Of a stretch of DNA of 64,000 bases, positions 32,776 through 43,199 are shown in pieces (position 1 is the stretch's first letter; every line of letters begins with the position of its first letter). Location: the NCBI RefSeq assembly GCF_004664715.2, contig NC_051073.1:63478379-63542378 (forward strand), given 5' to 3'. Source of the stretch: Peromyscus leucopus (Eukaryota; Chordata; Mammalia; Rodentia; Cricetidae). A program made the position numbers and the translations under genes. A model generated the notes under the pieces. It was given only the letters and a program-made list of their open reading frames with translations. It searched no databases and was not told where the DNA came from.

Positions 32776-32938
32776 GTCTTTTTAAAGATTTATTTATCAT
32801 GTATACAGTGTTCTGTCTACATGTATCCCTGCAGGCCAGAAGAGGGCACCAGATCTCATTACAGATGGTTGTGAGCCACCATGTGGTTGCTGGGAATTGA
32901 ACTCAGGACCTCTGGAAGAACCACCTCTGAGCCATCTA
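32776..32938 (-). repeat. B2 SINE
   Basis: Reverse B2, missing part of the head between 'ggaagaa' and 'ccacctctgagcc'. Confidence 0.92.
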
Positions 32939-32949
32939 AACCAAAACTT

Positions 32950-33150
32950 AAAAACTCATGGCTCATAGTAAAACTCAGTTCGTAGAGCTTGCCCAGCATG
33001 CAAGAAGCCCTGGCTTCCATCCCCAGTACCTCATAGTCCTGGTGTGGTTAACACATGCCTATAATCAGCAGAAACTTAAAGTCATCTTTGACTACATGAG
33101 TTTAAAGCCAACCTGAGCTGGCTATACAAGGCCATGTCTCAAAAAATAAG
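32950..33150 (+). repeat. B4-like SINE (ID-type head plus B1-like body)
   Basis: ID-like 'aaactcagttcgtagagcttgcccagcatgc...ccccagtacc' is followed by B1-like 'ctggtgtggttaacacatgcctataatc' and 'ccaacctgagctggctatac'. Confidence 0.72.
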
Positions 33151-33170
33151 AACCCAAAATGAACTTCACT

Positions 33171-33977
33171 GTTTTTTTTTTTTTTTGTTGTTGTTTTGTT
33201 TTAAGGATTTTTTTAAAAATTTTTTTATAATTTAATTTAATTTTACATACCAGCCACAGATTCCCTTGTTCTCCCCCCCCCCCCCCACCATCTCCCCAGG
33301 CCACCCCCCATTCCCATCTCCTCCATAGCAAAGATTCCCCTGGGGACTGAGTTCAACCTGGTAGATTCAGTCCAGGCAGGTCCAGTCCCCTCCTCCCAGG
33401 CTGAGCCAAGTGTCCCTGTATAAGCCCCAGGTTTCAAACAGCCAGCTCATGCACTGAGGACAGGTCCCGGTCCCACTTCCTGGATGCTTCCCAAAGAGTT
33501 CAAGCCAATCAACTGTCTCACTTATCCAGAGGGCCTGATCCAGTTGGGGGCCCCTCAGCTATTGGTTCATAGTTCATATGTTTCCATTCGTTTGGCTATT
33601 TGTCCCTGTGCTTTTTCCAACCTTGGTCTCAACAATTCTCGCTCATACAAATCCTCCTCTTTCTCGCTAATTGGACTCCTGGAGCTCCTGGCTGTGGATC
33701 TCTGCGTCTGGTTCCCTCAGTCATTGGATGAGGTTTCTAGCACAACAATTAGGGTGTTTGGCAATCCTATCACCAGAGTAGGTCAGTTCGGGCTTTCTCT
33801 CGACCACTGCCAGTAGTCTATTGTGGGGGTATCTTTGTGGATTTCTGTGGACCTCTCTAGCACTTTGCTTTTTCCTATTCTCACAATGAAGAATTGTGAA
33901 AATTCAAGAGAAAAACAATGACATCATGAGGTTTGCAGGCAAATGGATGGATCTAGAAAAAAATCATCCTGAGTGAG

Positions 33978-33985
<8 letters not shown>
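33171..33985 (-). mobile_element. L1 3' end with inverted 5' segment
   Basis: 33171-33884 reads on the minus strand as an L1 3' UTR: poly(T) at 33172-33186 as its A tail, C-rich run at 33275-33287 (G-rich on its strand), and a typical 3' UTR order. From about 33885 to 33982 the sequence is instead plus-oriented L1 ORF2 C-terminal coding sequence (remnant reading close to FAGKWMDLEK). Opposite orientation of adjoining parts indicates a 5' inversion at insertion. The ORF2 piece is frameshifted. Confidence 0.68.

Positions 33986-34026
<41 letters not shown>
33981..34026. repeat. (AC)n microsatellite
   Basis: About 22 AC units then GAGAGAGA. Confidence 0.96.
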
Positions 34027-34030
<4 letters not shown>

Positions 34031-34065
34031 AGAGAGCTAAAAATTAAAAAAAAGAAATGAGTCTT

Positions 34066-34232
34066 GAGCTCAGCCGTGAGTGCACACCTTTAATCCCAGC
34101 ACTCAGGAGGCAGAGACAGACGTATCTCTGAGTTCAAGGCCAGTCTGGTCTAGTGAGTGAGTTCAGGACAGCCAGGGCTACACAGAAAAACCTTGTCCCA
34201 AAAAACAAACAAACAAGTAAATAAGTAAATAA
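34066..34232 (+). repeat. B1 SINE
   Basis: 'gtgagtgcacacctttaatcccagcactcagg' to 'cttgtcccaaaaaacaaac'. Confidence 0.92.
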
Positions 34233-34404
34233 TCTTTTGAAAATGGTTTGTGCAGGTTAAAATCTAATCAGCTCTTTATATTCCGTCTCAATAAAATTCA
34301 TTGTTCTGAGTTGAAGGCAGCATCACAGACTTTGGCTCTTTTACTTGCTTTGTATTGAGGATATAGCATTTCTATCCAAAGGCTTTGAAGGAAACTCTTC
34401 TTCC

Positions 34405-34700
34405 TATGATTTGGGTGTCATCCCAAAGGCCTTTGTGGTAATGGTTGGTTCCCGCCATAGCACTATGAGGAGGTAGTGAGCCCTTGAGAAGTGGGACCTA
34501 ACAGAGAAGCTTTGGTCACTTTGGGTTATGCCCTTGAAGAGGGCATGAGACCCTGGTCTCTTTTATTAGCCTTTGTTTCTTGGCTGCCAAGAACTGGGCA
34601 ACTTCTACCACACGCATTCACTATGATATACACTGCCTTGCCACAAGCAAAGGGACTAACTGAAACCTCCAATAGTGAACTAAAACAGTGTCCTCTTTTC
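34405..34700 (+). mobile_element. LTR-like interspersed repeat (MaLR-like)
   Basis: 'gatttgggtgtcatcccaaaggcc', 'agtgagcccttgagaagtgggacct', 'tatgatatacactgccttgccac', 'gggactaactgaaacctcc' are in the order seen in mammalian MaLR-type repeats. No ends identified. Confidence 0.42.
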
Positions 34701-34889
34701 AAGATAACTAACTCAAATATCTTATTACTATAACATGAAGCTGTCTAACCCATCCCCATCTCTCAGTATCCACAACCTGTAGGTGAATATCCAAGGTAGG
34801 ATGACATCTTAGCACTTGCTGTACAGACCTGAAGAGTTAAGTCTGGATCCCCAGAATCTAGGTTAAATTCCCAGTGGGCTCGGCAACCA

Positions 34890-35246
34890 TGGTGGTTTAA
34901 AAGAAAATGGCCCCCAAAGGGAATGGCACTATCAGGAGGCATGGCCTTGTTAGATAGCTGTGGTCTTGTTGGAGGAAGTGTGTCACTGTGGAGGCAGGCT
35001 TTGAGGTCCTTATATGCTCAAGCCACACTCAGTGAGACAAACCACTTCCTGCTGCCTGAATAAGATGTACAACTCTCAGCTACCTCTCCAGCACCATGTC
35101 TGCCTGCACACCACCATGACCTACCATAATGATAATGGACTGAACCTCTGAACTGTAAGTCACCCAATTAAATGTTTTCCTTTGTAAGAGTTGACATGAC
35201 GTGGTCATGGTGTGTCTTCACAGCAACAGAAACTCTAACTAAGACA
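34890..35246 (+). mobile_element. MT-type MaLR solo LTR
   Basis: 'tggtggtttaaaagaaaatggcccc', 'ggaggaagtgtgtcactg', 'gcaccatgtctgcctgc', 'aattaaatgttttcc', end 'ctaactaagaca'. Short direct repeat gcaacc lies just before (34883-34888) and after (35247-35252). Confidence 0.8.
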
Positions 35247-35277
35247 GCAACCCACCTGTAATCCCAGCCTTGGAAGG

Positions 35278-35786
35278 TGTTGTATAAATTTCCTCAGATT
35301 AAAACATTCCATCCTGCAGGAAGCTCCTTAAGCAGGAAGGTAAACATCTCAAAACAGCTTCAGGAAGTCCCTGAAACTGACCAGATTCATTAGGCCACTC
35401 CCTGAAAGAGTTAGCAATAAAAGCTAAGCTACAAAGAAGACTCTCAGATCAGACTCACTGTCTGGAAGAAAATTAGCTGAGCTGCCTGGAAAAGGTTTAG
35501 ACCTACTGAGGTACTTGGAAAGGACACTGCCCAACCTGTTGAGCTGCCTGTAGGCTGTGCATTGTGCTCCAGATTCCCAGCTTTGTGAGCTGTCACTCAT
35601 GCTGGGTGGGCTTTGGTGATAGAGCTATCTTTTAGATCCCTCACCCATATTCCTATAAGTAACCCAATAAACTCATCAGTTCACCAACTTGGACTTTGAT
35701 GGTATCCATACTTTGGTCTGTAATGAGTTCCCCATCTGATGTGAGTTACGTATGTGTTGCGCCTCTCAGGAAGTTTTGTCACACAA
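35278..35786 (+). mobile_element. second LTR in the same SINE, family unassigned
   Basis: Begins 'tgttgtataaatttcc' and ends about 'ttttgtcacaca' (TG...CA), with 'acccaataaactc' as a polyadenylation-like signal at 35665-35677. No exact target-site duplication found, so the right end is approximate. Confidence 0.55.
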
Positions 35787-36111
35787 TACAATGCAAAAAT
35801 GGGATCCCCAGAGCAAGCTGGCAACCCATGACAGAGAGTTCTGGGTTTGATTCAGAAACCTTCCCCAGTGAATAAGGCAGACGAACAATCGAGGATGATC
35901 CGAAGCTCTGGCCTTTACATGCATGCACATGCACACATGGGCACATTTTTCAATGTACTTTATAATTTACACTATCTCTACATTACTTACTATATGTAAT
36001 ATATAATGTAATTATATATAATGTATATAATGTAATATAAATGCTTTCGAAATGACTGTTCTGTTGTTTAGGGAGTGCTGACAAGAAAAAAGTCTATGTT
36101 CAATACAGATG

Positions 36112-36175
36112 GAATTTTTGCACTGCTAGGGTAAAACCTAGTGCCTCACACATGCTAGGCAAGTGCTCTACTTAG
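36112..36175 (-). repeat. ID-like SINE fragment
   Basis: Reverse 'gctagggtaaaacctagtgcc' and 'catgctaggcaagtgctctac' blocks. Confidence 0.6.
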
Positions 36176-36247
36176 GAAGGAAGTATTGACACCAAATGGG
36201 TTACTTTTTAATCCTTTAAAAAAAAAAACAAAAACGAGTGCCCCTTC

Positions 36248-36390
36248 TTGCCTGGTATAGTAGCACACATCTTTAATCTCAGAATTCAGGAGACAAAAGC
36301 AAGCAGATCTATGTAAGTTTAAGAGTATAACAAGCCCCAGACTAGCCAAGGACACACAGGGAAACCCTGTCTCAAATAAGTAAATAAATA
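36248..36390 (+). repeat. B1 SINE
   Basis: 'gcctggtatagtagcacacatctttaatctcag' to 'gggaaaccctgtctcaaataag'; diverged. Confidence 0.85.
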
Positions 36391-36935
36391 AAAATTTAAA
36401 AAATTATTTCTCTTTCCCTATTCTAGTTTTTCCACGAAACTTAAAAATAGGTCTTTTATCCTCCTGTTTCAAACCAGTTCTCTGTACTAGTGTTCTCAAT
36501 ATACATTTCACCATCTGTTTGTCCTACCACAGTAAGATTCACCTATTTTTTAAGTAATACCTACAAATACTTGCCTCATAAAAGGAAGTAGGTACTTATT
36601 AAACTATTACTATTACTGTTCTTTAAAACTGATTAAATACCCCATAATTTAGCATATTTCAAATTCACCCAGACTGCTAATTTTTTTTTGGGGGGGGGCA
36701 TGGAATAAGAACTATTTTTCTCTTCTGTCCAAAACAAGAACAGCACTTGGAGAAATTAAAATGAGAGAAGGCAAAGCACACAAAACAATAAAGAGCTTTA
36801 AGTCAAGTGTATACTGAGCTATCCGTCCTATGTATATCCAGAAGACAACACGGCATAAAATTAAGAGTTCTTTTTAGTATACTGCCATTGGTTTCCAAAA
36901 GATGCAGCGATTCCAAAGGGAGTATGTGTGTGTGG

Positions 36936-37045
36936 TGGGGTAGCCATGGCAGCACACATCTTGAATCCTAGAATTGAGGATGGAGAGTAGGCAGTCTCTG
37001 AGTTCCAGGCCAGCTAAGGTTATAGTGGCACCCTCCCTTACAAAA
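36936..37045 (+). repeat. diverged B1 SINE
   Basis: 'gtagccatggcagcacacatcttgaatccta' and 'gagttccaggccagctaaggtta'. Confidence 0.7.
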
Positions 37046-37250
37046 AAAGACAGCCATTGTTTTTGGTAAGCTTCCTCCTCCTCGTTATTATTCCCTGTTA
37101 AGGAACGCAGCTTACCTGGGGGAGAATATAGACATGTAAGAAAAGAACTGATTCTATAAATGAGGAGACCATCTTTGAGTAAGCCCTCAGATCTCCAGTT
37201 CATTTTATTAAAATCCTGGACAATGACAAAGTCAAATGAAGTTAACTTAC

Positions 37251-37318
37251 CACCAAACAAAGGTTCTGGCTCCACCAAAATTTCTTGCTTTTGAGGAATT
37301 GGGGCACGAACTTCTTCT
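37251..37318 (-). CDS. UBXN7: UBXN7 exon 3
   Basis: 68 bases: completes glutamate 74 and encodes residues 75-96 (EEVRAPIPQKQEILVEPEPLFG), plus one base of alanine 97. Acceptor 'tttctaacag', donor 'gtaagttaac'. Short linker between UBA and UAS regions, rich in proline and glutamate, with no domain of its own. Confidence 0.97.
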
Positions 37319-37589
37319 CTGTTAGAAAAAAAGTAGGAAAATATCAAAATGAAAACTGTTTGTGATACCTATTTTCCTTCTAAATTGTGAATGTATTCAA
37401 ATTTACAAGTGAAACACATGATATTTTAGAAACTACAGTAATCAGAATAAAGACGGTGTAAATGATTTCACAGAGATTAACTAGAATAAAATATCTAGCA
37501 CAGAAAGCAAACACAGTTTACAAAGAAAGAACAGACAGAAAAGAAAAGAAGATCTCTTTCCATCTCAGGTCCCTTACACATTAATTTTT

Positions 37590-37745
37590 AATTATGGGGG
37601 ATAAGGGAGAGATATGTAGAGCTGAAACTTCATATTCCCTGAAGCTGCAATTACAGGCGGCTGTGAGCTGCCCAACAGCTGGAAACAAACTTAAGTCCTC
37701 TCCAAGAGCAGTATGTGCTCATAACCACTGAGCCATCTGTGCATC
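37590..37745 (-). repeat. B3-like SINE
   Basis: Reverse copy: 'gctgcaattacaggcggctgtgagctg', 'aaccactgagccatctgtgc'. Confidence 0.72.
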
Positions 37746-37852
37746 TCAACCTAACTTCAACCTCTCTCTCTCCTCTCTCCTCTCTGTCTGCTACTCACAC
37801 CACTGAGGCTAAAATTCCCTCACAATCCCTAAACCACTCCACTGAGAATTCT

Positions 37853-38010
37853 TTTTTTTTTTTCTTTTAAGATTTTATTTTTAGTTTAATTATGTATGTG
37901 GGAGTATGTGTATGTGACTGTAGGCCCTCGGAGGCCATAGGTGACAGATCCCTCTGGAGCTAGAGTTACAGGCTGTGTGGAGCATCTCTCCATCTCTCCA
38001 GCATCCAGCC
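37853..38010 (-). repeat. B3-like SINE, partial
   Basis: 'ttaagattttatttttagtttaattatg' tail side, 'agatccctctggagctagagttacagg' core; head eroded. Confidence 0.6.
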
Positions 38011-38023
38011 TCCCTGAATTCTT

Positions 38024-38219
38024 AAAGATAAGGAATTTATTGGGCTGGAGAGATGGCTCAGAGGTTAAGAGCCCTGGCTGCTCTTCCAGAGGTCCTGAGT
38101 TCAATTCCCAGCACCCACATGGTGGCTCACAATCATCTGTAATGAGATCTGGTGCCCTCTTCTGTGTACATAATAAATAAATAAATCTTAAAAAAAAAAA
38201 AAAAAGATAAGGAATTTAT
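38024..38219 (+). repeat. B2 SINE with 17-bp target-site duplication
   Basis: B2 38041-38202 lacking part of its 3' third. Perfect repeat aaagataaggaatttat at 38024-38040 and 38203-38219. Confidence 0.95.
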
Positions 38220-38469
38220 AAAAAAAAAAAAGATTGGAAAAATATAGGCTTACTAGAATCAATATAATTACTGCTCTATCACATAGTAATTAAAAGACAA
38301 AGATATATTAAAGTAAGCTTTAACAATAGGTAATAAATTTTATGCTATCATAGGTATAATCTTAAAAGTATTTACTCAACAGATCCTACTATACATAAAA
38401 GGAATATTCTATATAAAAATATAATAATGTATAAAAATATATAATAAAATATAAACTCTTCTTGAGATT

Positions 38470-38655
38470 TTTTTCTTTCTGGGTTTTTTGTTTGTTTGTT
38501 TGTTTGTTTTTTTGGGAGATAGGGTTTCACTATATAACAGCCTTGGCTGTCCTGGAACTAACTCTGTAGAGTAGGCTGGCCTTGAACTTAGAGATCTGCC
38601 TGCCTCTGCCTCCTGAATGCTGGGATTAAAGGCATGTGCAACCACCACCACCCAC
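38470..38655 (-). repeat. B1 SINE with (TTTG)n tail
   Basis: Reverse B1; tail side is (GTTT)n at 38483-38510. Confidence 0.92.
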
Positions 38656-38657
38656 TG

Positions 38658-38840
38658 AAATTTTATTTTCTATGTGTATGAATGTTTGCCTCAATATATG
38701 TCTTTATACTATGTGCATGCATGTCCTCAGATGCCCTGGGACTGGAGTTCAAACCATTGGGAGCTGTCATGTGGGTGCTAGGAACTTAGTTCTCTAGAAA
38801 AACAGCCAGTGCTCCTACCATTGCACTATCTCTGCAGCCC
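38658..38840 (-). repeat. B3-like SINE
   Basis: Reverse copy: 'gatgccctgggactggagttcaaacc', 'catgtgggtgctagg', 'ctatctctgcagccc'. Confidence 0.75.
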
Positions 38841-38867
38841 TAGTGATTACACATCCTTTAAAAGATT

Positions 38868-39030
38868 ATTCTGGTGGTAGGGAGAGGGCTCAGTGGAGAA
38901 AGATGCCTGCCCTCATGTCTAATGACCTGAATTTGATTCCCATGCACAAGGTAGAGGGAGAAAATGGACTTTGGGATCCTATATTTGATCCCCAGCACTG
39001 GAAATAAATTAAAAATAAAAACAAAAAAAC
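38868..39030 (+). repeat. diverged tRNA-derived SINE
   Basis: 'gtggtagggagagggctcagtggag', 'gatcctatatttgatccccagcactgg' blocks. Confidence 0.5.
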
Positions 39031-39160
39031 ATTCTTTTCAAAGTTTACTTTCATACACTCAATATAATTACTCACTAATAACTCAGTAAAAATATTTATT
39101 TTTATAAGCTTTATTTTTTCTAGAAAACCTAAATCATTTTTGATAAATGATTTATACCAG

Positions 39161-39262
39161 GGCTGATAATTCAGTGGTTAAGAGAGTTAGCTGTTCTTCC
39201 AGAGGACCCCAGGTTTGATTTCCAGCACTGATATGGTGGCTCATAACAATCTGTAACACCAA
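39161..39262 (+). repeat. B2/B3 5' half
   Basis: 'gggctgataattcagtggttaagag ... agcactgatatggtggctcataacaatctgtaa', no 3' end. Confidence 0.8.
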
Positions 39263-39287
39263 TCTTAAAAATACAAACAAATGGGAT

Positions 39288-39442
39288 CTGGGCATGGTGT
39301 CGAACACCTTTAGTCTCAGTACTTGGAGGCACAGACAAGTGAATCTCTGCAAGTTCAAGGCCAGCTTGGTCTACATAGTGAGTTTCAGAACAGTAAAGGA
39401 TACGCAGAGACCCTGTCTCAAAAAAATAAAAAATTAAAAAAT
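39288..39442 (+). repeat. B1 SINE
   Basis: 'gggcatggtgtcgaacacctttagtctcag' to 'ccctgtctcaaaaaaataa'. Confidence 0.9.
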
Positions 39443-39559
39443 AAGTGCCATTTTACCTTTAAAATCAGTTTATTTAAAGTTATAACCAAATATTAAAAGT
39501 GCTTAATATTTTTTGGCTTAATTGTCATAGAAAATAGCAGTAACTTTTAAGACTTCTAA

Positions 39560-39710
39560 GATGACCCATCGGGTAAAGGCACTTGCTACCAAGGCCTGAC
39601 CACCTTACTGGATCCCTAAAACCAACACTCGGAAGAGAGAACTGACAGCCTCAAGTTGTCCTCTGACCATCCCAGAAGTGATATGGCCACCCAAACACAT
39701 GGGGGGGGGG
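39560..39710 (+). repeat. tRNA-derived SINE (RSINE-like)
   Basis: 'tcgggtaaaggcacttgctaccaaggcctgacc', 'agagaactgacagcctcaagttgtcctctgacc', then 10 Gs near 39702. Confidence 0.7.
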
Positions 39711-39884
39711 ATTATAAACATATAAAGACCAGTTTAAATTAAATTAGGCCTAATGATTTCTATCATGTGTTCTCATGTCCTGCAAAACCCCTTGCCCACC
39801 ACACATTTTTTCTGAGCCCATTTCTGAGCCAGGGTCTAACTAGGCTGGCTTCAAACTTCAATCCTCGTAACTGAGCTGGGGATG

Positions 39885-40010
39885 CACTGTGCGTGTTGAT
39901 GTATGCCTTTAATCCCAGCACTAAGGAGGCAAAGCCAGATGAGTTTGAGGCCAGCCTGATCTACATAAGATGCTGACTCTCCAAAAAAAAAAAAAAAAAA
40001 AAAAAAAATA
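39885..40010 (+). repeat. B1 SINE
   Basis: B1 with shortened body and 27-A tail (39982-40008). Confidence 0.88.
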
Positions 40011-40277
40011 CAGCAAAGGATGTTGGGATTACAAACGTGTCATCAAATCTAACGGGGCCCTATTTTTTCATTATCTAACAGTTGGAATTTTGATATCTAA
40101 CGCTTGGAATTCCAAGACATACTTTATATTTAAAAAAAAAAAAACTACGAATATTCATCTGCCAATGAACACTAACATTCTATAATTAAAGAGCCACCAG
40201 TTAGATAAATCTATAATAAGACAAATGATTGAAGAATAATTCAAGACTATGTTAAGTATTCTTTCCTACTTTTTGTT

Positions 40278-40434
40278 TACAAGTCTTACTACATAACCCA
40301 GGCTGGCCTCAAGCTCAAGATTCTCCTGTCTCAACCTTCCAAGTGCTGGGATTAACCACTGGTGTTTCAGTGGTAGAAGTCTCACCTGCCATGTGCTGGG
40401 GTTATAGAAATGTGCCACCACACCCAGCTGCTCT
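40278..40434 (-). repeat. B4-like composite SINE
   Basis: Reverse B1-like right part and head separated by an ID-like piece 'tgtttcagtggtagaagtctcacctgccatg'. Confidence 0.6.
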
Positions 40435-40547
40435 TCCCTACTGGACATAGGTCACTGCTCATATGCAGATTTCAATAACCTGAAGGAACAGACAATGTAT
40501 CTGTAGAAGGAAGTTTAGTAAATACTTCAATCAAAAAGAAACAAGCC

Positions 40548-40660
40548 AGTTGGTTTTGGTGACCCATGCCTATAGTGCTAATTACTTCAAAGGCTGAAGC
40601 AGGCAGTCACTTGAGCCCAAGCCAGGGGCAACAAAGAAAGACTCCATTTCAGGGAAAGTA
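40548..40660 (+). repeat. old B1-like SINE
   Basis: 'ggtgacccatgcctatagtgctaattac', 'ggctgaagcaggcagtcacttgagccc' resemble an old 7SL monomer. Confidence 0.6.
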
Positions 40661-40710
40661 AGCAGGGCAAGGTAAAGAGGGGTCCCTTAAGTACCTTTAA
40701 AAGAGTTGGC

Positions 40711-40856
40711 CAAAAAAAAAAAAAAAAAAAAAAAATTGTTACAGTAGGGTATCATGTAACCCAAGCTGGCCTTGAACTTGTTATGTAGCCAAAGCTGCCC
40801 TAGACTTTTGATATTCCTGTCCCCACCTCCCAAGTGTTAGGATCACAGATGTATCT
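40711..40856 (-). repeat. old B1-like SINE beside a 27-A run
   Basis: A run at 40710-40735 on the plus strand, then reverse B1-like 'cccaagctggccttgaacttgttatgtagcc'. The A run is on the wrong strand for this B1, so it belongs to something else or is an independent homopolymer. Confidence 0.55.
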
Positions 40857-40989
40857 TTTATCCAAATAAATTTTTCCTTAATTGGTCTATAGTGCACTTC
40901 ATAGGGTATGTGTAAAACTGCCTCAATCTAAGACAATTTACTCACTTAAGTGCAATAAATAAATTAATAGTTAAATAAATTAATAGTCT

Positions 40990-41185
40990 TGGGGATGGAG
41001 AGATGGCTCAGTGGTTAAGGGGGCTTACTGCTCACTCAATCATGAGTTAAGGTCCCATCATTCACAAAAATTTGTAACTCTAGATCCAAGGGATCCAACA
41101 CTCCCTCCTGGCCTCCATGGCCACTCTCACACACACACACACACAGGTATGAGCACAAACATACACAATCTTTAAAAAAAAATTT
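40990..41185 (+). repeat. B3-like SINE with CA tract
   Basis: 'ggggatggagagatggctcagtgg', 'taactctagatccaagggatcc', (CA)n near 41130-41145, 'aatctttaaaaaaa'. Confidence 0.8.
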
Positions 41186-41512
41186 TTAATGTCCCTATAA
41201 GGTAAGACTTAATTACTGTACATCTGAAGATACTTGACAATGTTAACTACAATGAGTGGAAAGACAAAGGAGAGGGTGAACTGTAAGGGAAATTCTAGTT
41301 AAGGAATTAGGAGCTACTATTAAATGTTCATCTGTTAGCATATAAACAATCTAACCAAATCATGATGTAACGAAGTAGGAAAAGATACTCATTTATGAGA
41401 AATATTTGCTACTTAAAAGGCTCAGTAAAAAGAATCTCTGGGGCTTAGGTGTTTGAGACTAGCTTAGACAAAGCAATGAAATCCGATCTCAAAGGGTAAA
41501 AATAAATGCTAT

Positions 41513-41578
41513 AGTGCTAGGATTTAACTCAATGGCAGAGTACTTGCCTGGCAATGGTGAGGCCCTGGGTTTCACTCA
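41513..41578 (+). repeat. ID-like SINE
   Basis: 'gtgctaggatttaactcaatggcagagtacttgcctggc ... ggccctgggtttcac'. Confidence 0.75.
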
Positions 41579-41694
<116 letters not shown>

Positions 41695-41725
41695 AATGCT
41701 GTCAGGGTCATTAAACAAAAACAAA

Positions 41726-41880
41726 AGCCAAACTGGTGGCACATCCCTTTAATCCCAGCACCCAGAGGCAGAGGCAGACAGATCTCTGAGTTTGAGGCCG
41801 TCCTGATCTACATAGCGAGTTCCAAGACAGCCAGAAATATACAGTAAGACCCTGTCTCAAAACAAAAACTAGTATTTCAG
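41726..41880 (+). repeat. B1 SINE
   Basis: 'aactggtggcacatccctttaatcccagc' to 'ccctgtctcaaaacaaaaact'. Confidence 0.9.
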
Positions 41881-41995
41881 GTATAATCAAAAATAAATAA
41901 GTAAACAAATAAATATAAACATTTACATGTGCTCCCCCATATCAACCGCAAATATCTACTATTAAAGTTTTTATCAACTAAATCACTTTTCAATA

Positions 41996-42158
41996 TTATT
42001 TATTTATTTATCTATCTAATTATCTGTTTATCTATTTATTTATTGGAACAGGCTAGCCTGGAATGTGTTATGTAGACAAGAATGGCCTAGGACTTCACAG
42101 AGACCCACTTATCTGCCTCTGGAGTGCTGTAATTAAAGGTGCATAACACATCTGGCTT
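41996..42158 (-). repeat. diverged B1 SINE with (TTTA)n tail
   Basis: (TTTA/TCTA)n at 41998-42045, then 'ggctagcctggaatgtgttatgtagac' and 'gtaattaaaggtgcataac'. Confidence 0.75.
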
Positions 42159-42746
42159 AGTCTTGATGCCCATTAAAGCTTTAAGCCATGGTGGGAAATG
42201 GGATCACACTTGGGACAAGTGGTCAACAGAAAACAAAAAACAACAAGTAAAAACTCTGTAAGCTATTCATAGGACTTCTGAAGTTCATAACTCATGTAGA
42301 AACAATATTCCACTAATCTGAAAATAACAAAGGAGCAATTACTCTTGCAAGTGACCTGGTTCTTAAATTATGTTTGACTTAATAAAAATAAAACCCTGTC
42401 CCTTTGCCTGTTTTATTTAAAATGATTCCTCATTTAGTATCTCATACCATAAATTATGAGAATTACAAAAGATTAAGAGTATAGAGTTTTACTTAAGGAC
42501 TTTTAAATTAAGCGGTTTTTTTTTGTTGTTGTTTGTTTTGTTTTTCAACTGAGTGCAGAGGCATGTGCCTATAGTAGTCCCAACAAGGTTCAGGTCTAAT
42601 ACTTTCCAAAGCCTGATGAAATTTTGCTCAAGAGTTAGGTATTTATCACAAACTCTCATTAATCAAATATAAAGGACTAGAAAATCAAATATATACAGTT
42701 CTATTTACAGTGGGGATGTCTTTAGTGATTAGGTAGGTAACAAACA

Positions 42747-42959
42747 AAAGACTAGAATTTTTTTAATGATATATTTGATGTGCATGGATGTTTGCCTACA
42801 TGTATGTCTGTGTGAGAGTGTCAGATCCCCTGAAACTGGAGTTGCAGATAGCTGTGAGCTGCTATGTGGATGCTGGGAACTGAACCCAGGTCCTCTGGAA
42901 GAGTAGCCAGTGCTCTTAACCACTGAGCCATCTCTCCAGCCCCTAAAGACTAGAATTTT
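42747..42959 (-). repeat. B3-like SINE with 15-bp target-site duplication
   Basis: Reverse copy 42762-42944. Perfect repeat aaagactagaatttt at 42747-42761 and 42945-42959. Confidence 0.93.
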
Positions 42960-42984
42960 GTTTATATATTTATTACTTTATTTT

Positions 42985-43065
42985 TTAGTGCTACATCTTA
43001 AACTCAGCTCCCATACATGTTAGTCACACATTCTACCACTAAGCTATAGATTCAACCTTAGTTTT
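42985..43065 (-). repeat. ID/B4-like SINE fragment
   Basis: 'cttaaactcagctcccatacatgttag', 'attctaccactaagctatagattcaacc'. Confidence 0.55.
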
Positions 43066-43199
43066 CAAAAATATTTCAAGATAACTCATTTTCCTAGGAA
43101 AATCTACGTTTGGAAATATGAACTTCATTAAACTGTATCTGCTTTTTAACTGCTGTGTAGCTTAGGAAAAAATGGCCATGCTTATAGTGGTATTCTATT

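Larger units (their letters stand above)
34792..35945 (+). repeat. composite SINE interrupted by two LTR insertions
   Basis: SINE pieces: 34792-34889 ('tagcacttgctgtacagacctgaag ... gctcggcaacc'), 35247-35277 ('ccacctgtaatcccagccttggaagg') and 35795-35945 ('atccccagagcaagctgg ... cagtgaataaggcag ... tgcacatgcacac'). Joined in order they follow the block order of the element at 17560-17875. LTRs fill both gaps. Confidence 0.72.
30179..37250 (-). other. UBXN7: UBXN7 intron 3
   Basis: About 7.1 kb, containing the densest nesting in the window: B1/B2/B3 clusters, an L1 with inverted 5' part and two LTRs inside one SINE. Bases 31830-32090, 36390-36920 are A/T-rich without recognised elements. Confidence 0.9.

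Noticed and set aside
33484..33816. 110-codon forward open frame
   Set aside because: It lies within reverse-oriented L1 3' UTR sequence, which is non-coding.
40710..40735. Poly(A) tail of the B1 at 40736
   Set aside because: The A run is on the plus strand while the neighbouring B1 is reversed, so it cannot be that element's tail.
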